A stretch of DNA of 64,000 nucleotides from Pleionea sediminis (GCF_007570825.1 NZ_SUNB01000004.1:124001-188000); one strand, 5' to 3'. Positions 25,166 through 35,900 are shown, counted from the first letter of the stretch. Translations and numbers: made by a program. Notes: generated from the letters alone by a model not told the origin.

Positions 25166-25414
25166 GATATGACCTGTTTTATTATTATTATTTACAGCGC
25201 AATATCATCAAATTTTTTAAAATGATATTAAGCAAAAGTCTGGACCAACCAGTTTTCCAGTTTATTGTTGTTCTGTCAATAAAGAGTTCTACTCTATGAT
25301 TTAAATGAGATATTGAAAATTGTAGAAATAGAACATCCAGCAAAGTATTAAGCGTATGCTTAATACTTAAGTTAGTAGAAGCGACAATGTAAAAACATCA
25401 ATTAAAAAGAAGCA
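25166..25414. promoter_or_regulatory. Promoter region of the hotdog/TauD/FMO operon with a palindrome
   Basis: This gap of about 250 bases lies upstream of the three-gene operon. It contains one clear inverted repeat: AAGTATTAAGC (25343-25353) with GCTTAATACTT (25358-25368), an 11-bp perfect stem around GTAT. It is not followed by a T-run on either strand, so an operator is more likely than a terminator. No regulator gene lies next to it. Confidence 0.45.
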
Positions 25415-25446
25415 GAAGCTACTAATTACAATTAATTAGTAGCTTC
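25415..25446 (-). terminator. Intrinsic terminator of the hpd-VOC-phhA operon
   Basis: A perfect 14-bp stem (GAAGCTACTAATTA, 25415-25428, and its complement at 25433-25446) surrounds a CAAT loop. On the minus strand it lies 33 bases past the phhA stop and is followed by TGCTTCTTTTTAATT, a T-rich tract. This is the expected form of an intrinsic terminator for the minus-strand operon. Confidence 0.75.
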
Positions 25447-25479
25447 ATTTAATGTATTAATTATTTAAAGTTGTCTGAG

Positions 25480-26298
25480 TTAACAGTCGTGAGTTTCTTT
25501 TATTTTGACAACATTACTTTTTTTAGGTGGGAAGGTGGGTTCAAAGTCACCCAGCTCAATTGCCTCATTAATCTTATTTAATAAGTCGACATCCATCACA
25601 CCATAGATCTCATGGAAGCTATTGATCACAAAATAAACGCTTTGGTAAATATCAATCCGATAGGGCGTTCTTAATGCGGTCATTAAGTCAAATGGTTTTC
25701 TTTCTGGTTTTGCGTTTTCCAGGCTATAGGGCGTTTCCCCGATAGATGATAAGATACCGGCTCCATAAATACGTAATCCTTCAGTTTTTTGAATTAAACC
25801 AAACTCTACCGTAAACCAAAACAATCGAGCGAGGTATACACGTTCTTTTTTAGACGCATGTAAGCCCAGTTTTCCATAGTTCTCAACAAACTTTGCAAAC
25901 ACAGGATCGGTCAGAAGTGGACAATGACCAAAAATTTCATGAAAAATATCCGGCTCTTGTAAGTAATCCAATTCTTCTGGTGTACGAATAAAGGTCGCTG
26001 CAGGAAATCGTTTCGAAGCTAATAACTCGAAAAATTCATCAAACGGAATGAGTGCAGGTACTGCAGCAACTTCCCAACCGGTTGCTTTTTTAAGCGCGCG
26101 ATTCACGTCAGGTAATTGCGGAATTGAATCGCGACTTAAACCGAGAATATCCAGACCTTGCATATATTCATCGCAAGCTCTATTTTTGATAACCTCCATT
26201 TGTCGGTCGTATAGTGTCTTCCAGGTTTGATCTTCGATTGGTGTGTAATCAATAAAACCTGAATCATTCGGTGTTTTTGCAACGTATGCTGTACTCAT
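25480..26298 (-). CDS. phhA: Phenylalanine 4-hydroxylase
   Basis: A 272-residue bacterial aromatic amino acid hydroxylase. The iron ligands are His120 and His125 (FHEIFGHCPLL) and Glu165 (WFTVEFGL). The pterin-binding region PELDYLQEPDIFHEIFGHCP-like pattern is intact. It uses tetrahydropterin and oxygen to make tyrosine from phenylalanine. The GGAGG SD before ATG 26298 is strong. It is the third gene of an operon with hpd and a VOC protein, and the terminator follows its stop. The length is typical for bacterial PhhA (about 260-300 aa). No pterin dehydratase (phhB) is next to it. Confidence 0.95.
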   Translation of the reverse strand: MSTAYVAKTPNDSGFIDYTPIEDQTWKTLYDRQMEVIKNRACDEYMQGLDILGLSRDSIPQLPDVNRALKKATGWEVAAVPALIPFDEFFELLASKRFPAATFIRTPEELDYLQEPDIFHEIFGHCPLLTDPVFAKFVENYGKLGLHASKKERVYLARLFWFTVEFGLIQKTEGLRIYGAGILSSIGETPYSLENAKPERKPFDLMTALRTPYRIDIYQSVYFVINSFHEIYGVMDVDLLNKINEAIELGDFEPTFPPKKSNVVKIKETHDC

Positions 26299-26301
26299 TG
26301 A

Positions 26302-26847
26302 TTAAACCTCCGCAAACTCTTGTTGGTGCAACCATTCTGCCTGCTTGGGTGCGCGTTTTGTTTTAGACCAATCTTCTAACATTTCCCATTTTACTGCATC
26401 GAGTTTTGCCATCATTTCGTCACTGGCAGTTACCGTTGTTAACTCAAGACGATGACCATTAGGGTCAAAAAAGTAAATCGATTGAATAATTTCGTGGTTG
26501 GTTGGCCCGACAACTTCAATACCTTGTGTTTCAAGAGCGCGTTTGGCATTGAAAAGAGCTTCTCTATCGGATACCTGAAGGGCGATATGTTGAACCCATT
26601 CAGGTGTGTTTTCGTCGCGTCCCATTTCGGGTGAGTTGGGCAATTCAAAGAAAGCTAAGATATTACCTTGTCCGGCATCAAGAAAGACATGCATATAAGG
26701 GTCCGGTTCTTTAGTTGACGGCACGCGATCTTCAGCAATTGCCAAAATAAAGTCCATGTTGAGGACTTTGTTGTAGAACTCCACGGTTTCTTTGGCGTCT
26801 TTACAGCGATAGGCAACATGATGAATTTTTTCTATGGATATAGTCAT
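26302..26847 (-). CDS. VOC-family metalloprotein in the phenylalanine/tyrosine operon
   Basis: A 181-residue vicinal-oxygen-chelate protein. The first module starts KIHHVAYRCKDAKETVEFYNKVLNM and the second has VQHIALQVSD. Metal-ligand positions are the His in HHVA, the His in WVQHIA and the Glu in RLELTTV. It resembles glyoxalase/dioxygenase folds. It lies between hpd and phhA with a 2-base gap to hpd and a 3-base gap to phhA, so it is co-translated with a tyrosine-catabolism set. The role could be an aromatic-ring or maleylacetoacetate-related step, but I do not recognise the subfamily. Confidence 0.7.
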   Translation of the reverse strand: MTISIEKIHHVAYRCKDAKETVEFYNKVLNMDFILAIAEDRVPSTKEPDPYMHVFLDAGQGNILAFFELPNSPEMGRDENTPEWVQHIALQVSDREALFNAKRALETQGIEVVGPTNHEIIQSIYFFDPNGHRLELTTVTASDEMMAKLDAVKWEMLEDWSKTKRAPKQAEWLHQQEFAEV

Positions 26848-26849
26848 AA

Positions 26850-27887
26850 TTACAAGACACCACGTTTTTGCTGATCGCGTTCAATTGACTCGAACAGTGC
26901 CTGAAAATTTCCCTCACCAAAGCCTTGATTGTTTTGGCGCTGAATTATTTCAATAAAAATGGGACCGAAAAGATTTTTCGTAAATATTTGAAGTAGGTAA
27001 GAGTTTTCATCACCATCGACTAATACTTGATGATCTTGAATTCGTTGGTGATCTTCGGTCACATTGGGAACACGGTCAAAAATGGTTTCATAATAATCAT
27101 CGTGTATATCTAGCGTATCGATGACTGAGTGATCAATTTTATCGAGAGAGTCGAGAATATCATCGGTTTCAAAAGCAATATGCTGTACGCCCGGCCCATT
27201 ATATTCGCGAAGATACTCATCAATTTGATTGCGATCGTCTCCTTTACCTTCATTAATAGGAATGCAAAAACTGCCATCAGGAGAACGTAGAGCATAAGAT
27301 AATAGGGCGGTTTCTTTGCCTTTAATATCAAAATAACGCACTTCGGTAAAACCAAAGACCTTTTTATAAAACTCTGACCATTGTTCCATGGTTCCTTTGT
27401 ATACGTTGTTGGTTAGATGATCGATTCGTTTAAAGCCTTTATCTTCGACAACAACAGCTTCATCCAGTGTTTCAAAATCGTCGGAATAGATGGAACCCTT
27501 GGCACCAAACTTATCAATGAAGTAGATTATCGAATCACCAATGCCGTAAATGGCAGGATATGGGAGATCTTTGTCACTATCGCTTACCGATTTAGCGCCA
27601 CGTTCGACGGCAATATTCAATGCGTTAGTTGCATCGTCAACTCGCCAGCCCATTGAACAAATGGCAGGACCGTGAGATTTTGCGAAGGCCGCAGAGAAGC
27701 CCTGCTTTTCTTCGTTGAGTAAAAAGTGAATGTCATGTTGATTGTAGTAATAGATATCTTTGGTTTTGTGCTTTTTTAATTTGGAAAAGCCAAAAGCGGT
27801 AAATACATTGTGCATAAAGTCTGAGTCGGGACTGGCAAATTCAGTAAATTCAATGCCTCTTAGCCCTAAATAATTTTCCGTAGTCAT
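26850..27887 (-). CDS. hpd: 4-hydroxyphenylpyruvate dioxygenase
   Basis: A 345-residue two-module VOC dioxygenase. The C-terminal catalytic module shows the three iron ligands: His in FKRIDHLTNNV, His in GVQHIAFETDDI and Glu in PIFIEIIQR. It turns 4-hydroxyphenylpyruvate into homogentisate. The N-terminal module (GIEFTEFASPD, then FTAFGFSKLKKHK) is normal for the family. An AAGG SD is close upstream of ATG 27887. It is the first gene of the operon with a VOC protein and phhA, so phenylalanine goes to tyrosine and then, through a transaminase encoded elsewhere, to homogentisate. No homogentisate dioxygenase gene is nearby. Confidence 0.93.
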   Translation of the reverse strand: MTTENYLGLRGIEFTEFASPDSDFMHNVFTAFGFSKLKKHKTKDIYYYNQHDIHFLLNEEKQGFSAAFAKSHGPAICSMGWRVDDATNALNIAVERGAKSVSDSDKDLPYPAIYGIGDSIIYFIDKFGAKGSIYSDDFETLDEAVVVEDKGFKRIDHLTNNVYKGTMEQWSEFYKKVFGFTEVRYFDIKGKETALLSYALRSPDGSFCIPINEGKGDDRNQIDEYLREYNGPGVQHIAFETDDILDSLDKIDHSVIDTLDIHDDYYETIFDRVPNVTEDHQRIQDHQVLVDGDENSYLLQIFTKNLFGPIFIEIIQRQNNQGFGEGNFQALFESIERDQQKRGVL

Positions 27888-28216
27888 AGCCTTCTACCTT
27901 TTGCAGAATATCGTTATGTTATCTTTAACAAGAAAGGTATCGGTTACAGGGATGCTTTATATTGATTTGGATCAACCAAGTGTTGTGAAAGAGCACAGAC
28001 CAGTCTCTCTCACCAGAATTTCACCATGTTTTGGACCGAATATTCGTTAAATCAGTGAGATACAAAGGTATTATCATCTGTTTTCTACTCAAAAGCTCTC
28101 CGCCGAGAGTGGTAAGTTCATTGACGTGATTAGCCAATTTTTGTGTTTGCTGACGCGTCTAACCGAGAATTCTACCCTCTGTCTTCAATGGTTAGACAAC
28201 GCGCCAAATAAAACCT
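27888..28216. promoter_or_regulatory. hpd promoter region with an inverted repeat
   Basis: This is a 329-base gap between the beta-CASP nuclease stop and hpd. An 8-bp perfect inverted repeat, GTCTAACC (28157-28164)/GGTTAGAC (28190-28197), encloses 25 bases, starts 20 bases after the nuclease stop and has no T-run. A small repeat GTTA-TCTT-TAAC lies at 27918-27929, close to hpd. No TyrR-type TGTAAA-N6-TTTACA box was found by eye. No gene is visible in the gap. Confidence 0.4.
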
Positions 28217-29635
28217 TTATAGGTAAACCGTAGAACCTTTAGCAGGAACCTCGACGTTCAAGTTTAATGTTTGCTTTAATTTGGATTGTAAGACTTGGAG
28301 AGCATTACTCTCACCATGCACTAGAAATATCGGTGGCTTATTTTGAAAATGACTGGCCCATTTAACGAGTTGGGTTTGGCCGGCATGAGCAGAAAATCCA
28401 CCGAGCGTATGGATTTGGGCTTTCACGGCAATCATTTGTCCAAAAAGTTTAATACGGTCGACGCCATTAACCAGTATGCGTCCCAAAGTGCCATGCGCCT
28501 GATAACCGACAAACACCAGGTGATTGCTGGAGTCCCATAAACGATGTTTCAAATGGTGACGAATTCGACCACCTGTACACATTCCGCTACCGGCGATAAT
28601 TAAGCACAAGTGTTTCTCTTCATTGATTGCAATTGAATCTTCAACGTTACTAATAATATTTAAATTCGGTAAAAAATTAATTAAGTTGCTGTTCTGCATT
28701 TCCTTCATACAGGCAACGTCTAAAGGATCAAACTGAGACTGATTTTGCGCATAAAATTCAGTGACCGACTTTGCCATTGGGCTATCTAAATAAACTTTCC
28801 AGTGTTTGAGCAATCCTTCAGCATGAAGTTGTCCCAATTTAAATATCAATTCTTGAGTGCGACCAACAGCAAATGCAGGCACCAGAATATTGCCCCCTTG
28901 ACGTTCAGCTTGCTTAATAATGTCTCGCAACTCCTGCAACGTTTGATCGCTGTCCTTATGATCGCGATCGCCGTAGGTGCCTTCCATCAGTACCCAATCG
29001 GCATTATGAATAACATCCGGATCACGCATTAACACGGTATCGTCATTACCCAGGTCGCCAGAAAAAACTAAAGTGCGATCGCCATCATCGTCGTGTAATA
29101 TCAATGAAACAATCGCTGAGCCTAGAATATGCCCGGCATTATCAAAACGAAACGTAAACGCTGAATTAATGGGGTGAGTTTGATAGTAGGGTATCGCATC
29201 ACATAAAGACAATGTCTTGTGAACATCATCCATATCATATTCTGGTGTCAGCAATGTCTCACCAGCTCTTATTCTTCGCTTGTTTTCGTTCTCGATATCT
29301 CTCAAATATAACTTGCAAGAATCTTCCAATAAAATTCTCAATAAGCCGAGAGTCCCTGCCGTACAATAAATTGGACCCTTAAATCCTGCAGCAACTAAAC
29401 GCGGTAATTGGCCTGAGTGATCCAAATGCGCGTGAGACAAAATGACTGCATCAATCTCGCTTGGTTCAAATGGGAAAGGTTCACTGGGGTCATAATCATT
29501 ATCTCTCCGATCTTGTTTCATCCCACAGTCAAGTAAAATGTTCTTACCTTTGTGCGCGACGCGGTGGCAAGATCCGGTAACTTCTTTCGCTGCACCAAAA
29601 AGCGTTAAATGCGTAGTAGGAATTGAGTAGACCAT
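28217..29635 (-). CDS. Beta-CASP metallo-beta-lactamase-fold RNase/exonuclease
   Basis: A 472-residue protein. The MBL motif is LSHAHLDHSG (His-x-His-x-Asp-His) with the preceding strand LLDCGMKQDRRD. The beta-CASP insertion follows, and the C-terminus has VFVGYQAHGTLGR, IHTLGGFSAHAGQTQL and FLVHGE, which form the RMMBL motifs of CPSF73-like RNases. The family is RNA-specific nucleases with endonuclease and sometimes 5'-exonuclease activity. GGAG lies 7 bases before ATG 29635. It is monocistronic. It is divergent from a P-type ATPase gene across a 293-base region. Confidence 0.9.
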   Translation of the reverse strand: MVYSIPTTHLTLFGAAKEVTGSCHRVAHKGKNILLDCGMKQDRRDNDYDPSEPFPFEPSEIDAVILSHAHLDHSGQLPRLVAAGFKGPIYCTAGTLGLLRILLEDSCKLYLRDIENENKRRIRAGETLLTPEYDMDDVHKTLSLCDAIPYYQTHPINSAFTFRFDNAGHILGSAIVSLILHDDDGDRTLVFSGDLGNDDTVLMRDPDVIHNADWVLMEGTYGDRDHKDSDQTLQELRDIIKQAERQGGNILVPAFAVGRTQELIFKLGQLHAEGLLKHWKVYLDSPMAKSVTEFYAQNQSQFDPLDVACMKEMQNSNLINFLPNLNIISNVEDSIAINEEKHLCLIIAGSGMCTGGRIRHHLKHRLWDSSNHLVFVGYQAHGTLGRILVNGVDRIKLFGQMIAVKAQIHTLGGFSAHAGQTQLVKWASHFQNKPPIFLVHGESNALQVLQSKLKQTLNLNVEVPAKGSTVYL

Positions 29636-29928
29636 CAGTAAGCTCCAAATACAGATCTTTGGTATCGAGGGTTGTGGTATTAGCGAAAACAGACACCAAA
29701 CCTGCTAAAACATCTTTTGTTAATTAATCGTTCAATAAATATAAGCTTTATTTAATATCAAACACGACTTCGCATATTGAAATATGATTCGACTTAATAA
29801 TAGCAAATATCCAAAGAGTCATAAGACTTAAAATTAAGTCTGTTATTATCCCTTATATTACATTATCTTATTCCATTAGTGCTTTAAATAATCTCTTAAT
29901 TAATGGTAACTTTTTAGGGCAATTCATT
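29636..29928. promoter_or_regulatory. Divergent promoter region with an 18-bp inverted repeat
   Basis: Between the beta-CASP nuclease (minus strand) and the ATPase (plus strand) lies a perfect inverted repeat, AGACTTAA-AA-TTAAGTCT, at 29824-29841, about 90 bases upstream of the ATPase start. The rest of the gap is AT-rich, and no gene is visible in it. It could be a regulator site for either gene. Confidence 0.4.
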
Positions 29929-32604
29929 TTGAATGAGATGCATCATCAAACGCTTGGCTTAACTACAGCAGAAGCAGAAAAGCGATTAGCCAAATACGGA
30001 CCTAATGAGCTACCAAAGCCGTCGCCTCCTGGACTAATTTTTTTATTCTTAAAGCAGTTTAAAAGTCCTTTTATTTATGTCTTGTTAATCGCTGCGATAG
30101 TGTCCTTTGCGCTAGCTCAAACACTCAATGGAATTTTTATTCTTGCGGTATTGTTGTTAAATGCGTCGATAGGTTGTGTTCAGGAGTTCTCCGCAGAAAA
30201 GGCAGCACAAGCACTCAATGCCTTAGTCCCTCAACAATCGAATGTCATTCGCGATGGTCACGTATTAAAACTAAACTCTAGCGACATCGTGGTGGGTGAT
30301 ATTGTTTCTCTTGCCTCTGGCGATGCTATTCCTGCAGATGGTCAATTGCAGACAAGTGACAATTTGTCCGTTAATGAATCATTGTTGACCGGAGAGTCCA
30401 TTGAGGTTGAAAAAAATACAGAACCGAAGGGATCTGAGAGAGCTTTGTCTAACTCAGATAGGCAGCAAGTCACAAAGAATGATAACTCAAAACAAACAAC
30501 TACCAATCGATGCTATGCCGCGACGTCGGTCGTTCGTGGTCGTGGGCTGCTTGAAATAACCCATACCGGCCAACATACTGAAATCGGTAAAATTGCTACT
30601 GCAGTTACAAGTTCTGGTATGGCAAAGCCGCCACTACTTCAACGGATCGAACGTTTTACATTGCGCGTTACTTTTTTTACTTTAGCCGTAATTGCACTCA
30701 TTTTTATTATTACGTTGAGTCGTGGCGAAGCATTATCTCAGGTTTTTTTCTTAGGCGTCGCCTTAGCGGTTTCGGCGATCCCAGAAGGTTTACCGGCTGC
30801 GATTACCGTGGCATTAGCTATTGGCATGCGACGTATGGCAAGACAAAATGTCATTGTGCGCTCTTTACTCGCTGTGGAAAGCCTTGGCTCTTGTACCTAC
30901 ATAGCATCCGATAAAACAGGTACATTGACAGTTAATGATATGACGATTCAATCGATTGTATTGCCTGGCGGTAATAAGTTTTCAGTAACTGGCGAGGGCT
31001 TTGATTTAGATGGTTCGATAGATTCAGAAAGTAGCAAACAATCGTCTTCTGATGCTGACTGGAAAACCATTAATCTTTTATGCCAAGTTGGTGTATTGAG
31101 TAATGAAGCTGAGCTTTACTTAAAAGACAATGAGTGGCATGCGGAAGGCGATCAAGTCGATATTGCTTTCTTAATCCTTTATAACAAACTCGGTCAATCA
31201 CATATCGAATTTGAGCAAAGTTCAAAGCTAATATCCCGAATTCCTTATGAGTCAGCCAAAGCTTATAGTGCCGCGCTTCATCAATTAAGTGATGGATATT
31301 GTTTGTCAGTAAAGGGGAGTGCAGAAAAAGTTCTTTCAATGTCTAAATTATCTGACACAGAAGATGAAGAAATAAAACAACAAGTTCATGACTTGGCAGA
31401 GCAAGGTTATCGAGTTTTGGCGTTAGCAACAAAACAGCTATCGAAGCGTCCGGATGAGATAGATCAAGAACTCGATCAGTTAAACTTCTTAGGTATTGTC
31501 GGAATTATTGATCCAGAAAGGAAAGAAGCTTTAGCCGCTGTAGAAGCCTGTCACGAAGCCGGCATTCAAGTTGCAATGGTAACAGGCGACCATCCTGTTA
31601 CTGCTCAGGCAATTGCTAAAAAATTGCACATTCAAAGTCACGATGAGAAGGTTGTCACTGGTGATCAGATACAAAATCTAAAACTTTCTGACCCAGAAGC
31701 TCTAGCCAAAGCGATTAGAACAACGCATACATTTGCACGTGTTAAACCGCTTGAGAAACAAATCATCGTTGAAGAATTGCAAAAGCAAGGTCACTTTGTC
31801 GCTGTAACCGGCGATGGTGTTAATGATGCTCCAGCTTTGAAAACTGCACATGTTGGCATTGCCATGGGCAAACGCGGAACTGATGTTGCTCGAGAAAGTT
31901 CTGATCTGATCTTAACGGACGACAATTTTTCTTCCATCGTTAAGGGAATCATCCAGGGACGCATTGTTTACGCCAATATTCGAAAAGTCGTGTTCCTTTT
32001 AATATCAACCGGAGCGGCAGAAATTTTACTTTTTATTTTGAGTTTGCTGGCCGGCTTACCGCTTCCTCTGTTTCCAATTCAGTTACTTTGGCTTAACTTA
32101 GTTACGAACGGTGTACAAGATGTTGCACTTGCTTTTGAACCTGCTGAAGGTGATGAACTCAAGCGAAAACCAAGAGATCCTAAAGAATCGATATTTAATC
32201 GAATAATGATTGAACGAGTCGTTGTTAATGCTCTATTTATGGGATCAATAGCCTTCCTGCTGTTTTCATTAAGCTTATCTTATGGTTTGTCTGAAAATGA
32301 AGCTCGAAATTTAACGTTATTGCTTATGGTGTTATTCGAAAACATACACGCATTGAATAGCCGCTCTGAGACTCAATCTTTATTCCGGATGCCTTTTTTT
32401 AGTAACCCGTTACTCATTGCCGGAATTCTAATTTCTCAAAGTATTCATATACTGTCACTTTACTCAGAAACAATGCAAAAATTACTGGGCGTTATGCCCG
32501 TTACTTTAAATGAGTGGATGACTTTGGCGTCCATTGCCTTAGTGTTGTTTGCCGTTGACGAATTACACAAGTGGTTTCACAGACGTAAAACATCGATTCT
32601 TTAA
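29929..32604 (+). CDS. P-type cation-transporting ATPase (P-IIA, Ca2+-type)
   Basis: An 891-residue pump. It has a cation-ATPase N-domain start (LTTAEAEKRLAKYGPNELPK), membrane helices at about 45-85, the actuator TGES (154-157), helices at about 245-300 with PEGLP (285-289), the phosphorylation site SDKTGTLT with Asp328, the P-domain hinge VTGDGVNDAPAL, and a C-terminal group of helices with LLWLNLVTNGVQD. The TM4 PEGLP and TM6 N..TNG..D pattern resembles SERCA-like Ca2+ pumps. The residues in 165-195 are a Ser/Lys/Asn-rich insertion in the actuator domain. I used TTG 29929, which has AGGG 9 bases upstream; ATG 29938 is the alternative. Confidence 0.9.
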   Translation: MNEMHHQTLGLTTAEAEKRLAKYGPNELPKPSPPGLIFLFLKQFKSPFIYVLLIAAIVSFALAQTLNGIFILAVLLLNASIGCVQEFSAEKAAQALNALVPQQSNVIRDGHVLKLNSSDIVVGDIVSLASGDAIPADGQLQTSDNLSVNESLLTGESIEVEKNTEPKGSERALSNSDRQQVTKNDNSKQTTTNRCYAATSVVRGRGLLEITHTGQHTEIGKIATAVTSSGMAKPPLLQRIERFTLRVTFFTLAVIALIFIITLSRGEALSQVFFLGVALAVSAIPEGLPAAITVALAIGMRRMARQNVIVRSLLAVESLGSCTYIASDKTGTLTVNDMTIQSIVLPGGNKFSVTGEGFDLDGSIDSESSKQSSSDADWKTINLLCQVGVLSNEAELYLKDNEWHAEGDQVDIAFLILYNKLGQSHIEFEQSSKLISRIPYESAKAYSAALHQLSDGYCLSVKGSAEKVLSMSKLSDTEDEEIKQQVHDLAEQGYRVLALATKQLSKRPDEIDQELDQLNFLGIVGIIDPERKEALAAVEACHEAGIQVAMVTGDHPVTAQAIAKKLHIQSHDEKVVTGDQIQNLKLSDPEALAKAIRTTHTFARVKPLEKQIIVEELQKQGHFVAVTGDGVNDAPALKTAHVGIAMGKRGTDVARESSDLILTDDNFSSIVKGIIQGRIVYANIRKVVFLLISTGAAEILLFILSLLAGLPLPLFPIQLLWLNLVTNGVQDVALAFEPAEGDELKRKPRDPKESIFNRIMIERVVVNALFMGSIAFLLFSLSLSYGLSENEARNLTLLLMVLFENIHALNSRSETQSLFRMPFFSNPLLIAGILISQSIHILSLYSETMQKLLGVMPVTLNEWMTLASIALVLFAVDELHKWFHRRKTSIL

Positions 32605-32985
32605 GAGAGCCAATTTAAAAGAATTTCGACATTGTTTATTCCTTGCTAATGACATTGCTGGAAATTCAAGCACCTTAAAATCCTACGATAAAGATTACTC
32701 CGAATTTTTATGCGTTCTAACTCGCGATTAACACGCGTCTTGTCCACAAACACATTTTATCTAGTGTCTATACAACCGAATAATTTTTGATTATCAATCA
32801 TACAGATAAGAATGATCATTAATCAGTTAATAGGAAATATTTGTGACATATTACCAATATCTCATTATCGGTATAAACAATTTGCGCATCTCGTTGGACT
32901 ATTAAGAATAAGTAATTTGTGAATTGATTAATTAAATTTTCTTTTTGGAATTTAATCTGCGTAAAATTTATACAAAGGATAATTA
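32605..32985. promoter_or_regulatory. Leader region of the giant RHS gene
   Basis: A 381-base, AT-rich gap between the ATPase and the giant gene. There is an imperfect palindrome around ATTACCAATATCTC and ATTATCGGTAT near 32850-32872, and a weak 7-bp repeat (ATTCTTT/AAAGAAT) near the ATPase stop. AAGGA lies 8 bases before the giant gene's ATG. I see no gene and no promoter strong enough to call. Confidence 0.4.
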
Positions 32986-35900
32986 ATGACTGCTTTAATC
33001 ACCGCTCAAGGTCTGGGATTTTTTGATTCTTCTTTAAACATCATTGGACAAAATGGTGTTCTTGGCAACGGAAGCCTGGGCCAAAATGGCGAACAACTTT
33101 ATGTCAATGCGGCGACGGGAAATTTACTGGTGCAACGACAAGATGAAATCTTGGTTGGTCAGGGATTAGATACTCGCGTTGTTCGCACCTACAACAGCAA
33201 AGGTTTGTTCAACGACGATAACAAAGACAATTGGCGTCTTAACCTCGAAAAGTCTCTTTCGTTTAGTGGTGTGAACAATCAAGCGGGCGGCACGATTACT
33301 CGTCTGGGCGGCGACGGCAGTCAAACAGTCTATACCTACAATGAAGATAAGGGTCACTATGAATCGACGGCGGGTAGCGGTGCCCACGACAGCATTCGTT
33401 GGGACGATGAAAACGAGCAATGGATTTGGCAGAACGGCAGCTCACAAGTTGAAGAAGTTTACGGTGCCGATGGTCGCATCCAAGCCATGCGTGATCCCGA
33501 TGGCAACACCACCACTTATGGTTACACCGATGCATTAATTACCACCATTACACAATCCGATGGTCAAGTTACCACATTAAATTACGACGGCGATGAATTA
33601 CAGTCCATTGAAACTTTAAAAGACGGTCAGGTGAAAAGTCGCGTCAGTTACGATTATGACGATGCCGGACGATTAGACACCGTCACCGTGGATATCACGT
33701 CAAGTATTGACAACGAAACTCAATCATACGAAACGTCTTACACCTATTTCGATAACAATAATATTAAAAGTATCACTCAGAGTGATGGCTCACAGGTGTC
33801 GTTCACTTACGTTGAACGCGACGGTCAGTTTTTTGTGAAAACCGTAACCGACGGTGAAAACAATACAACCACTTACAATTATTACAACGATGCCGATGGT
33901 GATGGTAATTGGACTCGCAACAGCAATGACAACGGTCGTTATACCGAAGTTATTAATCCTGACGGTGAAGCCACACGAGTGTATTACGATCCGCAAGGCT
34001 ATTTAACGCGTGTTGAAAGTCCCGCGGTTGACGGTCAAACCTTAGTCACTCGTTACGGTTACGATGGCGATGGCAATTTAATCTGGACCGTTAATCCCGA
34101 TAATATTCAAACCGATTTTGATTATGATGCTAACGGCAATCAAATTTTAAGTCGTGATGGAGAAGGGAACACCGTCCGCCGTGATTTTTCGGAAGATAAT
34201 AAACTCATTCGCGAGACGGTTTATCGGGTGGCCGATCCGGATGCGATGAATCAAGGTGAGGCTCCTAGCGATGGCGTCAGTACCTATTTTGTGTACGACG
34301 ATGAAGGTCATTTACGTTTTACCGTCAACACCGAAGGCGGTGTAAGTGAAAAACGCTACACCACTCTGGGTCAGGTCGAACAGCAATGGGTATTTACTCA
34401 ATCGACTTTCAACGGAGCGCTTTCGTTAGATAATGTGAGTAACCTTGAAGCGTTAACCACTTGGTCAGACAACCTGACCAATAAATCGAACAGTCAATTA
34501 ACCACCTTTGAATACACGGCGTTTGGTCAACTGGAACGCACAACCACCTGGCATAAAGTCAAAGCCGACGGTAGTGGGGATGACTCGGATGTTAAACACT
34601 ACGCCACGACACAATTTGTTTATGATCGTCATGGCCAGCTGTTAAAACAAATCACACCGCGCGGTGTGGCGACCGCGCAAGAAGGCGATTTTGAAACCAG
34701 TTACGTCTACGACGGTCTGGGCCGCGTGCGGCAAACCATCGATGCCAAAGGCAATGCGTTTACCACCGAGTACGATGACGCCAACTCCACCGTGATGAGT
34801 CATAACGGTTTGGGCATGATCACCAGCAGCGTGTACGACAATGCCGGTCGCTTACTCAGTGTCACTCAGCGCGGTAACGAAAACCGTTTACTAGGACAAA
34901 CCACCTATTCTTACGACGCCAACGGTCGCATCACCTCCGAAACCGATGCGCACGGTTTCCGCACCTATTTTTTCTACGACACCGTTGGCCGCAAAAAATA
35001 TTCTGTCGATCGCTTTGGCGCGGTGACCGAATGGCGTTATAACAATCGGTCACAGGTGGAAGAAAAAATCCATTATGCGAATACCGTTAGCGACACCTCG
35101 AGCTGGTTTGATAACGACACGCTCACCGTAACACTCACGACCGAAGCCTTTGAAGCGGCCGAGACGGGATTTAAACCGGCGGCCGATGCCGAACTCGACC
35201 GTAAAGTGATTAATACGTACGATAATGCGGGGCGTTTAATCAGCACCTTTGATGGTGCGATGACTACCACGCAAACTTACGACGGTGCTGGCCAACTGAT
35301 TAAAGTTGAGCAAAGTGGCGCCGACGGGTCGCGTGTTAATCGCATGTTTTTCGATGACAACGGGCGAGAGTTAGGCACGCTCGATGCCGAAGGGTATTTA
35401 ATTCAAAACCGGTACGATGCGGCCGGCCAACTCACTCAACAAATCCGTTACCACCAGGCGACCGACGAGAGCTTACGAGCTGAAGGCAATTGGGATGAAT
35501 TACTGTCGAGCATCGAATCGGCGGCGGAATACGACAGTAACCAAAACATTCATCGCTTTAATTTCTACAACAATTCCGGTCAATTGGTGGGTACCGTTAA
35601 CGGTGAAGGTTATTTAACGGAGCACCAGTACAACAAAGACGGTCAGAAAATAAAAACCATCGCTTACGCTGAGCGAGTAACCGTTGATGACAATACCACT
35701 TGGCAAACTCTGTCCATCACCGACAGTGAACAAGACCAGGTCAGCGAATGGGTGTACAACGCCTTAGGCCAGGTGATTGAAACCATTGATCCACAAAATA
35801 ATGTCAAGCGCATGACGTATGACACCGCGGGTAACCTGGTTAAAGTCGAGCTTGCCGAAAAAACCGGTACCGGTGAAGTGCGTTATCAGTACAACCGTTA

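Noticed and set aside
28157-28197. 8-bp inverted repeat as a terminator for the beta-CASP gene
   Set aside because: There is no T-tract on the minus strand after the stem and the loop is 25 bases long.
32605-32985. Promoter for the giant gene (TTGGAA-N17-TTATAC near 32950)
   Set aside because: It would start transcription at the SD itself, leaving a leader of about ten bases, so I did not call it.
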